NCBI GenBank assembly: GCA_900552115.1
Contig: URYP01000096.1
Span: forward strand, 1 to 8,242
DNA from: an uncultured Oscillospiraceae bacterium
GTDB taxonomy: Bacteria > Bacillota > Clostridia > Oscillospirales > Acutalibacteraceae
Length of the DNA: 8,242 bases
Direction: 5' to 3'
Positions 1 to 5,771 of this stretch are shown here, piece after piece. The notes beneath the pieces were generated by a model. The model made no database searches. It saw nothing but the letters and a program-made list of their open reading frames with translations, and had not been told where the DNA came from. A program made the translations under genes and the position numbers. Positions within the stretch are counted from its first letter, which is position 1; every line of letters starts with the position of its first letter.

Positions 1-888
1 CGCCGGATGGTGTTTGAAAGCGACATGCCCATTACCGCTTCGTATATCAAGGTGGCTAAAGGGGAAACGCTTAAGGATACCATCCGGGTGATCAGCGGAT
101 ATGCCGATGTGATCGCCATGCGGCATCCGCTCGCGGGATCCGCCGCCGCCGCCGCGCAGTATTCCCGCGTGCCGGTTATCAACGCCGGGGATGGGGGACA
201 TCTGCATCCGACGCAGACTCTGGCTGATCTGGCGACGTTGCAGCAGGAAAAGGGCACGCTGAGCGGCCTTGTGGTCGGTATTTGCGGCGATCTGAAAAAC
301 GGCCGCACCGTCCACTCCTTGATTCGCTCCCTAATTCGTTTTCCAAACAACACCTTTGTACTGATTTCTACACCGCATTTGCGTATACCGGCCTATATCC
401 GGGAAACGCTGGCGGCGGCAGGCTGTCCCTTTACGGAGGTGGATAGTTTGGCCGAGGCCATGCCTGAGTTGGACGTGCTGTATATGACCCGAATCCAGCG
501 CGAACGGTTTGTGTCGCAGACAGATTACGAGAGACAGGCCGGCATCTATGTGCTGGACGGCCCGAAAATGGCCCTGGCCAAACCGGATCTGGCCGTGCTG
601 CATCCACTTCCGCGGGTGGATGAAATCGCTCAGGAAGTCGACGGGGATGACCGTGCCAAATATTTTAAACAGACGGAATATGGGCTCTATGCCCGTATGG
701 CTCTGATTATGAAACTCGCGGAGCTTCCGCGGGACAACCCTCCGCTGGCCCTGACCGGCGATGAGCGTCTGTGTGCGAACGAGCACTGTATCACCCGCAG
801 CGAAACATACCTGCCCCGCCGGTTCCGTCCGATAGGAGAGGAGTTGCTGGAGTGTGTCTACTGTGACGAACGCTTTTTCCCCCGATAA
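1..888 (+). CDS. pyrB: Aspartate carbamoyltransferase with C-terminal PyrI-like zinc module (5' end missing)
   Basis: Catalyses carbamoyl phosphate plus L-aspartate to N-carbamoyl-aspartate, the committed step of cytosolic pyrimidine synthesis. The window opens inside the gene; by eye about 60-70 N-terminal residues, including the carbamoyl-phosphate STRTR region, lie upstream. Visible ATCase landmarks are the KGET loop lysine (nt 58-69), MRHP (118-129), NAGDG (181-195), HPTQT (205-219), GDLKNGRTVHSL (289-324), YMTR (481-492) and HPLPRVDEI (601-627). The catalytic domain ends near nt 720. A tail of about 50 residues follows with Cys codons at 772, 787, 853 and 862, a C-X4-C-X21-C-X2-C pattern matching the zinc ribbon of the PyrI regulatory chain (C-X4-C-X23-C-X2-C in E. 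coli, as I recall it). The PyrI allosteric nucleotide-binding domain is absent. The loop before KGET also seems about three residues longer than in E. coli PyrB. Family assignment is secure; the role of the tail is inferred. Confidence 0.95.
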   Translation, partial: RRMVFESDMPITASYIKVAKGETLKDTIRVISGYADVIAMRHPLAGSAAAAAQYSRVPVINAGDGGHLHPTQTLADLATLQQEKGTLSGLVVGICGDLKNGRTVHSLIRSLIRFPNNTFVLISTPHLRIPAYIRETLAAAGCPFTEVDSLAEAMPELDVLYMTRIQRERFVSQTDYERQAGIYVLDGPKMALAKPDLAVLHPLPRVDEIAQEVDGDDRAKYFKQTEYGLYARMALIMKLAELPRDNPPLALTGDERLCANEHCITRSETYLPRRFRPIGEELLECVYCDERFFPR

Positions 889-1444
889 GCGCATTCTTTT
901 AATTGACGGATCCCCCCACCGCAACGGGTATACCTCCCGGCTGATCCGGGCATTCCGGGGGTTCTGCCCGCCCGGCGGCGTCTGGGACGTGTGGCGGTGC
1001 TACGATTATCCGGTGGTTCCCTGTGACGACTGCGGATACTGTCATCTTCACGACGGCTGCTCCAAGCCGGATTTGGAAACGTTTTACCGGCTGCTGGAGG
1101 CGGCGGATATCCTGGTGATCGCCACGCCGGTACACAATTTGTCTTATTCGTCCCCGCTGAAAACCCTGTTGGACCGCACTCAGCGGTATTGGGCGGCGCG
1201 GTTTGTGCGGGGGAAAAAACCGCCGATTGCCAGGCATAAGCAGGCGGTTCTGCTCACCATGGCGGAGGCCGACGAAAATGGCGGCGAGATGGTGGAAAGG
1301 CAGCTGCGCCCCACACTCACCGTGCTCAACGCGGTACTGGCGGCCAGTGTGCACGCTCTCAGCGGCGACGAACCGGCGGTCTGGAAAGGGGCGGTGGAAA
1401 AGGCTGCTGAAGAATTGGCACCGCGCGAAGCGGAGAGTACATAA
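854..1444 (+). CDS. Flavodoxin-fold NAD(P)H-dependent oxidoreductase / iron-sulfur flavoprotein-like
   Basis: A 196-residue soluble protein of the NADPH-dependent FMN reductase / flavodoxin-like superfamily. After a first beta strand (ILLID) comes the FMN phosphate loop GSPHRNGYTSRL (residues 19-30). Cysteines 57, 60, 63 and 69 form C-X2-C-X2-C-X5-C, the compact spacing associated with the [4Fe-4S] site of archaeal iron-sulfur flavoproteins and also seen in many related 'flavodoxin family' proteins of anaerobes. ATPVHNLSYSSPLKTLLDR (residues 90-108) is the conserved flavin-contacting strand and following helix. The GTG start at 854 is chosen because AGGAG at 839-843 lies 10 nt upstream; a second GTG at 863 is possible. 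The gene overlaps the end of pyrB by 35 nt in another frame, so translation is probably coupled. Electron donor, acceptor and physiological role cannot be read from the sequence, and a link to pyrimidine synthesis is not established. No clear terminator follows. Confidence 0.85.
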   Translation: MSTVTNAFSPDKRILLIDGSPHRNGYTSRLIRAFRGFCPPGGVWDVWRCYDYPVVPCDDCGYCHLHDGCSKPDLETFYRLLEAADILVIATPVHNLSYSSPLKTLLDRTQRYWAARFVRGKKPPIARHKQAVLLTMAEADENGGEMVERQLRPTLTVLNAVLAASVHALSGDEPAVWKGAVEKAAEELAPREAEST

Positions 1445-1478
1445 AATGGAAAAGTGTCGGCAAATAGACGGAAAATAC

Positions 1479-1506
1479 TTGAAATTAGTAAATATTGCGG
1501 TATAAT
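1479..1506 (+). promoter_or_regulatory. Sigma-A-type promoter of livK
   Basis: TTGAAA (1479-1484), a 16-nt spacer and a perfect TATAAT (1501-1506) lie in an AT-rich patch just after the oxidoreductase gene. Transcription would begin near 1513, giving a leader of about 40 nt before the livK ATG. That is too short for a T-box or other riboswitch. I saw no convincing CodY box or long operator palindrome here. Confidence 0.75.
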
Positions 1507-1554
1507 GAAAATCAGCATACCCAGAAATTGTCACTATTTTTAGGAGGGTTCGGC

Positions 1555-2715
1555 ATGAAAGCGAAACGAATCGGTTCGCTGCTGATGGCAGCGGCCATGC
1601 TTACGGCGGCGGCTTCCGGTTGCGCGGCGGGAAGCAAAGTGGAAAAAGTATTGAAAATCGGCGGCATTGGCCCCACCACCGGCAACAACGCCCAATACGG
1701 CGAGGCGGTGCGGAACGGCGCCCAAATCGCGGTGGATGAAATCAACAAGGCCGGCGGTATTGCCGGTATGCAGATCGAATTTAAATTCTCCGACGATGAG
1801 AGCGACAATGAAAAAGCGGTCAATGCTTACAATACCCTGAAGGATTGGGGCATGAACCTGCTGATGGGCACGGTTACCAGCAACCCCTGTATCGCGGTGG
1901 CGGAAAAGACCAAAGAGGACAATATGTTCCAGCTCACCCCGTCCGGTACAGCGGCGGACTGCGTCAAATACGACAATGCATTCCGCGTCTGCTTCTCCGA
2001 CCCCAACCAGGGCAAACAGGCGGCTAAGTACATTGCCGATCACAAACTGGCCACCAAAATCGCGGTGATTTATGACAGCTCCGATCCGTATTCGACCGGT
2101 ATCTTTGAAAACTTCAATTCAGAGTCAAAGAACGTCGGACTGAATATTGTGGAAACCCAGGCGTTTACCAAGGATAATAAGACCGATTTCTCGGTGCAGC
2201 TCCAGAAAGCCAAGGATTCCGGCGCGGACATGATTTTCCTGCCCATCTATTATTCCGAGGCTTCCCAGATCCTGAAACAGGCCAAATCGATCTCCGGCTT
2301 TACGCCCAAATATTTTGGCTGTGACGGCATGGACGGTATCCTGGGCATGGAGAATTTTGATGCCAGCCTGGCGCAGAACCTGATGTTTATGACGCCATTC
2401 GATGCCAATGCGTCCGACGACAAGACCCAGAATTTTGTCAGCAGCTATAAAGCTCAGTATAACGGCGGTACCCCCAACCAGTTTGCCGCCGACGCCTACG
2501 ATGCCATTTACATCATCAAGGCCGCCTGCGAAAAAGCCGGCCTGAAAGATGGCATGAGCAACTCCGATTTGTGCGATGCCATGAAAAAGGCTATGACCGA
2601 GATCAAAGTGACCGGCGTTACCGGTACGGATATGGTCTGGTCGGCAGACGGCGAGCCCAACAAGGAGCCCCGCGTGGTACAGATCAAGGACGGTGCGTAC
2701 ACGTCCGTGGCGTAA
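1555..2715 (+). CDS. livK: Branched-chain amino-acid ABC transporter substrate-binding lipoprotein
   Basis: Extracytoplasmic receptor that would capture leucine/isoleucine/valine or related ligands and deliver them to the LivHM permease. The 386-residue protein begins with a lipoprotein signal peptide: basic MKAKR, a hydrophobic stretch, then A-S-G-C with the probable lipidated cysteine at residue 23. The mature part has the type-I periplasmic-binding fold (Peripla_BP_6) pattern: KIGGIGPTTG at the first strand, then GAQIAVDEINKAGGI, a TPSGT segment, KIAVIYDSSDPYSTGI in the hinge region, and a QFAADAYDAIYII helix near the C-terminus. The ATG at 1555 is chosen over the longer upstream frame (from 1495) because AGGAGG (1542-1547) lies 7 nt before it, it starts the signal peptide, and the upstream codons span the promoter. 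Spacing to the permease genes is unusual: a terminator and an opposing three-gene cassette intervene. The exact ligand cannot be assigned; homologues also bind amides, urea or aromatic compounds. Confidence 0.93.
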   Translation: MKAKRIGSLLMAAAMLTAAASGCAAGSKVEKVLKIGGIGPTTGNNAQYGEAVRNGAQIAVDEINKAGGIAGMQIEFKFSDDESDNEKAVNAYNTLKDWGMNLLMGTVTSNPCIAVAEKTKEDNMFQLTPSGTAADCVKYDNAFRVCFSDPNQGKQAAKYIADHKLATKIAVIYDSSDPYSTGIFENFNSESKNVGLNIVETQAFTKDNKTDFSVQLQKAKDSGADMIFLPIYYSEASQILKQAKSISGFTPKYFGCDGMDGILGMENFDASLAQNLMFMTPFDANASDDKTQNFVSSYKAQYNGGTPNQFAADAYDAIYIIKAACEKAGLKDGMSNSDLCDAMKKAMTEIKVTGVTGTDMVWSADGEPNKEPRVVQIKDGAYTSVA

Positions 2716-2732
2716 GCATGACTTTGATGTAG

Positions 2733-2771
2733 AAAATGGCTCTGCGGATTTTTCCGCAGAGCCATTTTTTT
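2733..2771 (+). terminator. Strong intrinsic terminator after livK, potentially bidirectional
   Basis: Perfect 16-bp stem (2733-2748 with 2753-2768), loop TTTT (2749-2752) and a run of seven T at 2765-2771. It starts 17 nt after the livK stop. Four A residues at 2733-2736 give a short U run on the opposite strand, so the same hairpin could also end the minus-strand ABC cassette, whose last stop codon is at 2816. That second role is inferred and would be weaker. Confidence 0.93.
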
Positions 2772-2815
2772 CTGTAAAGGTACGTACCGTCAAGCGGGTT
2801 TTCTGGTTTTGCAGG

Positions 2816-3436
2816 CTAGAATTCCCGCCTGCGATAGAGGGCCACTGATAGCCAGGCAGACAGGCCGATAAGAACCAGCGCGGCGACCGGCAGGACGGCC
2901 AGCCATGCAGGCGTCAGGGCCGTCGCCGCGTTTTCCTGAAGCTGGTTCGACAGGGCTCCGCTGCCGCAGACCAGCAGGATGGTGATCATCATATACCATA
3001 TCCGGCCTTTCTCCACACCCAGCCAGAAGATCAGGGGGTAGATAAGGGCGATGGAAAGGACGGAGGTCAGGAGGATGGCCGCCAATGCCGGCGCCAATTG
3101 TGCGGCTTGCAGTGCCGTGTGACGGATCAGGGATGCCGCCAGCGAGGCCACCGTATACACGGCGCAGCTCGCCGCCATAGCCAATAAAGACAACAGGTAT
3201 TTACTGAGCACCATCTCCCGGCGGGAATAGGGCATTGTCAGGGCAAAGGAATCCCACTTGCTGCGTTCGTCCAGTCCCATGACGGTGACGGGCAGAATGG
3301 CCAGCAGCATGGAGCCGATTATGGCGAAATACAATCCGCTGCTCACGGTGATTACGATCCACAAAAGGGAGATAATCAGGATGTATTTGCACTGACTGCG
3401 GATAACATACCAATCTTTCAACAACAGGCCTTTCAT
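2816..3436 (-). CDS. ABC-2 type membrane protein (PF13346-like) of a small exporter
   Basis: A 206-residue integral membrane subunit that would pair with the adjacent ATPase. It opens with MKGLLLKDWYVIRSQ, the short amphipathic start typical of this ABC-2 subfamily. About six hydrophobic segments follow, roughly residues 18-37, 38-54, 80-105, 112-140, 147-165 and 175-200. Between the second and third lies the conserved cytoplasmic stretch DERSKWDSFALTMPYSRREM (residues 56-75), which I associate with PF13346 (ABC2_membrane_5). The chain ends with basic RRR. The ATG overlaps the ATPase stop as ATGA (3433-3436), and a GGGGGA site (3446-3451) lies about 10 nt upstream. It is the last gene of the cassette. 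One membrane subunit suggests a homodimer; the substrate is unknown. YtrCD/BcrB-like roles in cell-wall-antibiotic response are known for related systems and are only an analogy here. Confidence 0.88.
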   Translation of the reverse strand: MKGLLLKDWYVIRSQCKYILIISLLWIVITVSSGLYFAIIGSMLLAILPVTVMGLDERSKWDSFALTMPYSRREMVLSKYLLSLLAMAASCAVYTVASLAASLIRHTALQAAQLAPALAAILLTSVLSIALIYPLIFWLGVEKGRIWYMMITILLVCGSGALSNQLQENAATALTPAWLAVLPVAALVLIGLSAWLSVALYRRREF

Positions 3437-4281
3437 GGATGAGAGTCCCCCTTTGTCATATACAGGATTATATCTTCAATGGTGGCCCGCTCGGTCTTCA
3501 TGGAAGAGGGCAGGCGGCGCCGGTCGGCCAGACAGGTTACGCCGTAGCCGCCTGCCCGCTGTCCCATAATGGCGGCGGGGTCCAACTGCTCCTGTTCGGC
3601 TTTGGACAGGTGCAAAAGGCCATACCTTTCCAGCAGCCTGTCTTTTTCCTCACAGAATTTCAGCCGTCCTTTATGGAGAAAAACGATATAGTCGCATACT
3701 TTTTCCAGGTCGCTGACAATGTGGGAGGAAATCAACACCGAATGATTCTCCTCACGGGTATATTCCATCAGCAGGTCGAGGATATCGTCCCGGGCGACCG
3801 GGTCCAGGCCGCTGGTAGCCTCGTCGAGGATCAGCAGCCGCGGATGGTGGGAGAGAGCGGCGGCAAACGCCAATTTCATTTTCATTCCGCGTGAAAAGGT
3901 TTTGAACGGCTTGTTTTCCGGCAGGGAGAAGCGGCGCATGTAACCGGAATAAGCCGCGTCGTCCCAGCGGAGATAGGTTTTGGCTAAAAAATTCCCAATT
4001 TGGCGGGCGGTCAAGCCCTCTGGAAAACAGGCTTCGTCCAGGATGACTCCCACGTCCTGCCTGGTGCTGACAAAGTCCTCGCGGTTATCCTTACCCAGCA
4101 CGTCGATTTCCCCGGCGTCCCGCCGGATTGTATCCAGAATCAACTTAATGGTGGTGCTTTTCCCGGCGCCGTTTTCGCCGATCAACCCCATTATGCAGCC
4201 CTGGGGGAGGGCAAAGCTGACGTCCTTTAGGGTAAAGTCCCGATAACCTTTGGTCACATGGCGCAGTTCCAGTGCGTTCAT
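3433..4281 (-). CDS. ABC transporter ATP-binding protein (YtrB/BcrA-like exporter ATPase)
   Basis: A 282-residue cytosolic ATPase that would drive the adjacent ABC-2 membrane protein. Walker A is GENGAGKST (residues 35-43). The signature is FSRGMK (residues 129-134) in place of LSGGQ, as is common in this exporter branch. Walker B is LLILDE (149-154), followed by the D-loop SGLDP (157-161), with the switch histidine at 187 in SSH. The Q-loop position shows no glutamine (VGVILDE, 77-83), again usual for the YtrB/BcrA-type group. After about residue 215 a C-terminal accessory extension ends in an ERATIEDIILYMTKG stretch, the pattern of ABC exporter tails. The start is well fixed: the ATG overlaps the gntR stop by 4 nt (ATGA, 4278-4281) and AGGAGG (4289-4294) lies 7 nt upstream. 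The substrate is unknown. Confidence 0.93.
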   Translation of the reverse strand: MNALELRHVTKGYRDFTLKDVSFALPQGCIMGLIGENGAGKSTTIKLILDTIRRDAGEIDVLGKDNREDFVSTRQDVGVILDEACFPEGLTARQIGNFLAKTYLRWDDAAYSGYMRRFSLPENKPFKTFSRGMKMKLAFAAALSHHPRLLILDEATSGLDPVARDDILDLLMEYTREENHSVLISSHIVSDLEKVCDYIVFLHKGRLKFCEEKDRLLERYGLLHLSKAEQEQLDPAAIMGQRAGGYGVTCLADRRRLPSSMKTERATIEDIILYMTKGDSHP

Positions 4282-4664
4282 AGGGATTCCTCCTCGGTAA
4301 TAAGATGCAGCATTTCCATAAGCTCGCCTGGCGAAATGCCGGCGGATGCGGCCAGGCCAGCGGCTTTTTGCAGATAGTCTTCGATTTGCCTCAAGTATTC
4401 CTCCCGCAGCATCTCCGTGTTTTTAGCCGCCACAAAACACCCCTTGCCAGCCACGGTGTTGATAAAGCCTTCCCGTTCCAGCTCGTCATAGGCGCGCTTG
4501 GTGGTGATGACGCTGATCCGCAAATCCTTGGCCATACCACGGATCGAGGGGAGCGCGTCGCCCTCACTCAGTTCTCCGGACAGGATATGCCCCTTAATCT
4601 GGGTGTAAATCTGGTCGTAAATCGGCTGGTTCCCGGTGTTTCGTATAACGATATCGATGTCCAT
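4278..4664 (-). CDS. GntR-family transcriptional regulator, YtrA subfamily
   Basis: A 128-residue DNA-binding protein and likely repressor of its own three-gene operon. The N-terminal winged helix-turn-helix spans about residues 14-79: PIYDQIYTQIKGHILSGEL, then LPSIRGMAKDLRISVITTKR (38-57, helix-turn-helix), then AYDELEREGFI and the wing GKGCFV (73-78). Only about 50 mostly helical residues follow, the short dimerisation tail that marks the YtrA subgroup rather than FadR, HutC or MocR types. Gene order regulator-ATPase-membrane protein matches YtrA-controlled exporters of Bacillota. ATG 4664 is used as start. GTG 4667, directly before it, is also open, and the GGAGG at 4667-4671 sits only 2 nt from the ATG, so the initiation region is unusually tight. 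The predicted leader is about 20 nt. The inducer is unknown. Confidence 0.92.
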   Translation of the reverse strand: MDIDIVIRNTGNQPIYDQIYTQIKGHILSGELSEGDALPSIRGMAKDLRISVITTKRAYDELEREGFINTVAGKGCFVAAKNTEMLREEYLRQIEDYLQKAAGLAASAGISPGELMEMLHLITEEESL

Positions 4665-4669
4665 CACCT

Positions 4670-4710
4670 CCGTGCATACTGTATATTTGCATTATATACA
4701 GTATGCACGG
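4670..4710. promoter_or_regulatory. Perfect 17-bp inverted repeat, probable GntR/YtrA operator
   Basis: Arms 4670-4686 (CCGTGCATACTGTATAT) and 4694-4710 (its exact reverse complement) flank the 7-nt centre TTGCATT. The dyad covers most of the spacer and the -10 element of the minus-strand promoter and reaches the gntR ribosome site. Bound dimer would block RNA polymerase. Assignment to the adjacent GntR protein rests on position and symmetry, not on a matched consensus. Confidence 0.8.
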
Positions 4711-4719
4711 ATTTGTCAA
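4691..4719 (-). promoter_or_regulatory. Consensus sigma-A promoter of the gntR-ABC cassette
   Basis: On the minus strand TTGACA (4719-4714), a 17-nt spacer and TATAAT (4696-4691) match the consensus at all 12 positions. Transcription would start near 4684, about 20 nt before the gntR ATG. Such a strong promoter fits a system held off by a repressor on the overlapping palindrome. Confidence 0.88.
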
Positions 4720-4798
4720 GTGGAATGATTTCCCTTTCTTATTCTTTTCCCGACATTCTTCGGCAAAGCGGAAAAAGTAGCCGAAAACAAGAAAAGAG

Positions 4799-4827
4799 TT
4801 GTGCAAGAGGGACACATATGGTATAAT
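4799..4827 (+). promoter_or_regulatory. Promoter of livHMGF with extended -10
   Basis: A perfect TATAAT (4822-4827) is preceded by TGG (4819-4821), an extended -10 element. A poor -35, TTGTGC (4799-4804), lies 17 nt upstream. Transcription would begin near 4834, giving a leader of about 44 nt to the livH ATG. It is separate from the livK promoter and divergent from the gntR promoter. Confidence 0.72.
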
Positions 4828-4833
4828 TATCAA

Positions 4834-4843
4834 CTGAATTCAG
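4834..4843. other. 10-bp palindrome at the predicted livH transcription start
   Basis: CTGAATTCAG is a perfect dyad at the expected +1 of the livHMGF transcript. It could be a small operator, but a 10-bp palindrome can occur by chance and I do not recognise a regulator for it. Confidence 0.25.
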
Positions 4844-4877
4844 GGGTCGGAGGAGTTTTTAGAAGGAGGATCCGGAT

Positions 4878-5759
4878 ATGAGTTTCATATCTTATTTAGT
4901 GAACGGCATCAGCCTGGGCAGTATCTACGCGCTGATCGCCCTCGGCTATACCATGGTGTATGGTATAGCGAAAATGCTCAACTTTGCACACGGCGACGTC
5001 ATCATGATCGGCGGCTTTATGGTATATACCGTCGTGAGTACCTGGGGTATGAATCCCTGGCTGGGTATCGCGGCGGCCATCGTCGTGTGTACGTTGCTGG
5101 GAATACTGATCGAGCGGGTGGCTTACAAGCCCCTGCGGCAGGCCACGTCGCTGGCGGTGCTGATCACGGCCATCGGCGTCAGCTATTTCCTGCAAAACAT
5201 AGCGCTGCTGATTTTTGGCGCCAACCCCAAGTCGTTTACGTCGGTAGTCACCATTCCGGATTGGCAGCTTGCCGGTGGACAGCTCACCATTTCGGGCGAA
5301 ACCATCGTTACAATCAGCCTGTCGCTGGTCATTATGATTGCTCTGATGCTCTTTATCAATAAGACCAAACCCGGCAAGGCGATGAAAGCCGTGTCGGAAG
5401 ACCGGGGCGCCGCGCAGCTGATGGGCGTTAACGTCAACGGCACCATCACCCTGACGTTTGCCATCGGTTCGGCCCTGGCCGCCATCGCGGGGGTGCTGCT
5501 TTGCTCCACCTATCCGCAAATTTCTCCCTATACCGGCGCCATGCCCGGTATCAAGGCCTTTGTCGCGGCGGTGTTCGGCGGCATCGGCTCCATTCCGGGC
5601 GCCATGATCGGCGGCGTGCTGCTGGGCGTCATTGAAATACTGGGTAAGGCGTTTATTTCGTCCGAAGTCGCCGACGCCATTGTGTTTGCCGTACTGATCG
5701 TGGTGCTGGTGGTCAAGCCCACCGGTATTCTGGGCAAAAAGATCAACGAGAAAGTGTAA
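4878..5759 (+). CDS. livH: Branched-chain amino-acid ABC transporter permease LivH
   Basis: First of two inner permease subunits of the importer. It is 293 residues, close to the usual ~290-310. The start MSFISYLVNGISLGSIYALI with GYTMVYGIAKMLNFAHGD shortly after is the characteristic LivH N-terminus. About eight hydrophobic segments follow. The coupling region is AMKAVSEDRGAAQLMGVNVN (about residues 169-188). The family motif VFGGIGSIPGAMIGG (about residues 232-246) precedes the last membrane segments. The ATG at 4878 is supported by AGGAGG (4864-4869) 8 nt upstream. It leads the livHMGF transcription unit, with only 6 nt between its stop and the first possible livM ATG. It would pair with LivM to form the channel; ligand identity is set mainly by LivK. 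Confidence 0.95.
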   Translation: MSFISYLVNGISLGSIYALIALGYTMVYGIAKMLNFAHGDVIMIGGFMVYTVVSTWGMNPWLGIAAAIVVCTLLGILIERVAYKPLRQATSLAVLITAIGVSYFLQNIALLIFGANPKSFTSVVTIPDWQLAGGQLTISGETIVTISLSLVIMIALMLFINKTKPGKAMKAVSEDRGAAQLMGVNVNGTITLTFAIGSALAAIAGVLLCSTYPQISPYTGAMPGIKAFVAAVFGGIGSIPGAMIGGVLLGVIEILGKAFISSEVADAIVFAVLIVVLVVKPTGILGKKINEKV

Positions 5760-5771
5760 AGGGGGATGGGC

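Noticed and set aside
899..1534. Minus-strand open frames around 331-924 and 899-1534
   Set aside because: They lie opposite clearly conserved pyrB and oxidoreductase genes and show no motif or start signal. The second would also run across the livK promoter.
1495..1554. Longer N-terminus for livK starting at 1495
   Set aside because: The extra codons overlap the -10 element and the Shine-Dalgarno sequence, and would bury the lipoprotein signal peptide.
1445..1554. Possible T-box, riboswitch or CodY site before livK
   Set aside because: The predicted leader is only about 40 nt, and no sequence close to the CodY consensus or a T-box element is visible.
2779..2788. GGTACGTACC palindrome between the terminator and the exporter cassette
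   Set aside because: A 10-bp dyad without a promoter nearby and without a partner copy seen at the other cassette edge, so not supported as an operator or insertion scar.
2125..2793. Minus-strand open frame opposite livK (222 codons)
   Set aside because: It crosses the livK terminator and has no domain; it is a shadow of livK.
4759..4785. TTCGGC...GCCGAA inverted repeat upstream of livH
   Set aside because: Only 6 bp of pairing with a 15-nt loop and no T run; too weak to call a terminator or operator.
3439..4826. Plus-strand open frames across the exporter cassette (3439-3894, 3980-4246, 4305-4826)
   Set aside because: They oppose strongly conserved GntR and ABC proteins and lack ribosome sites. 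The last one even spans the operator and promoter region.
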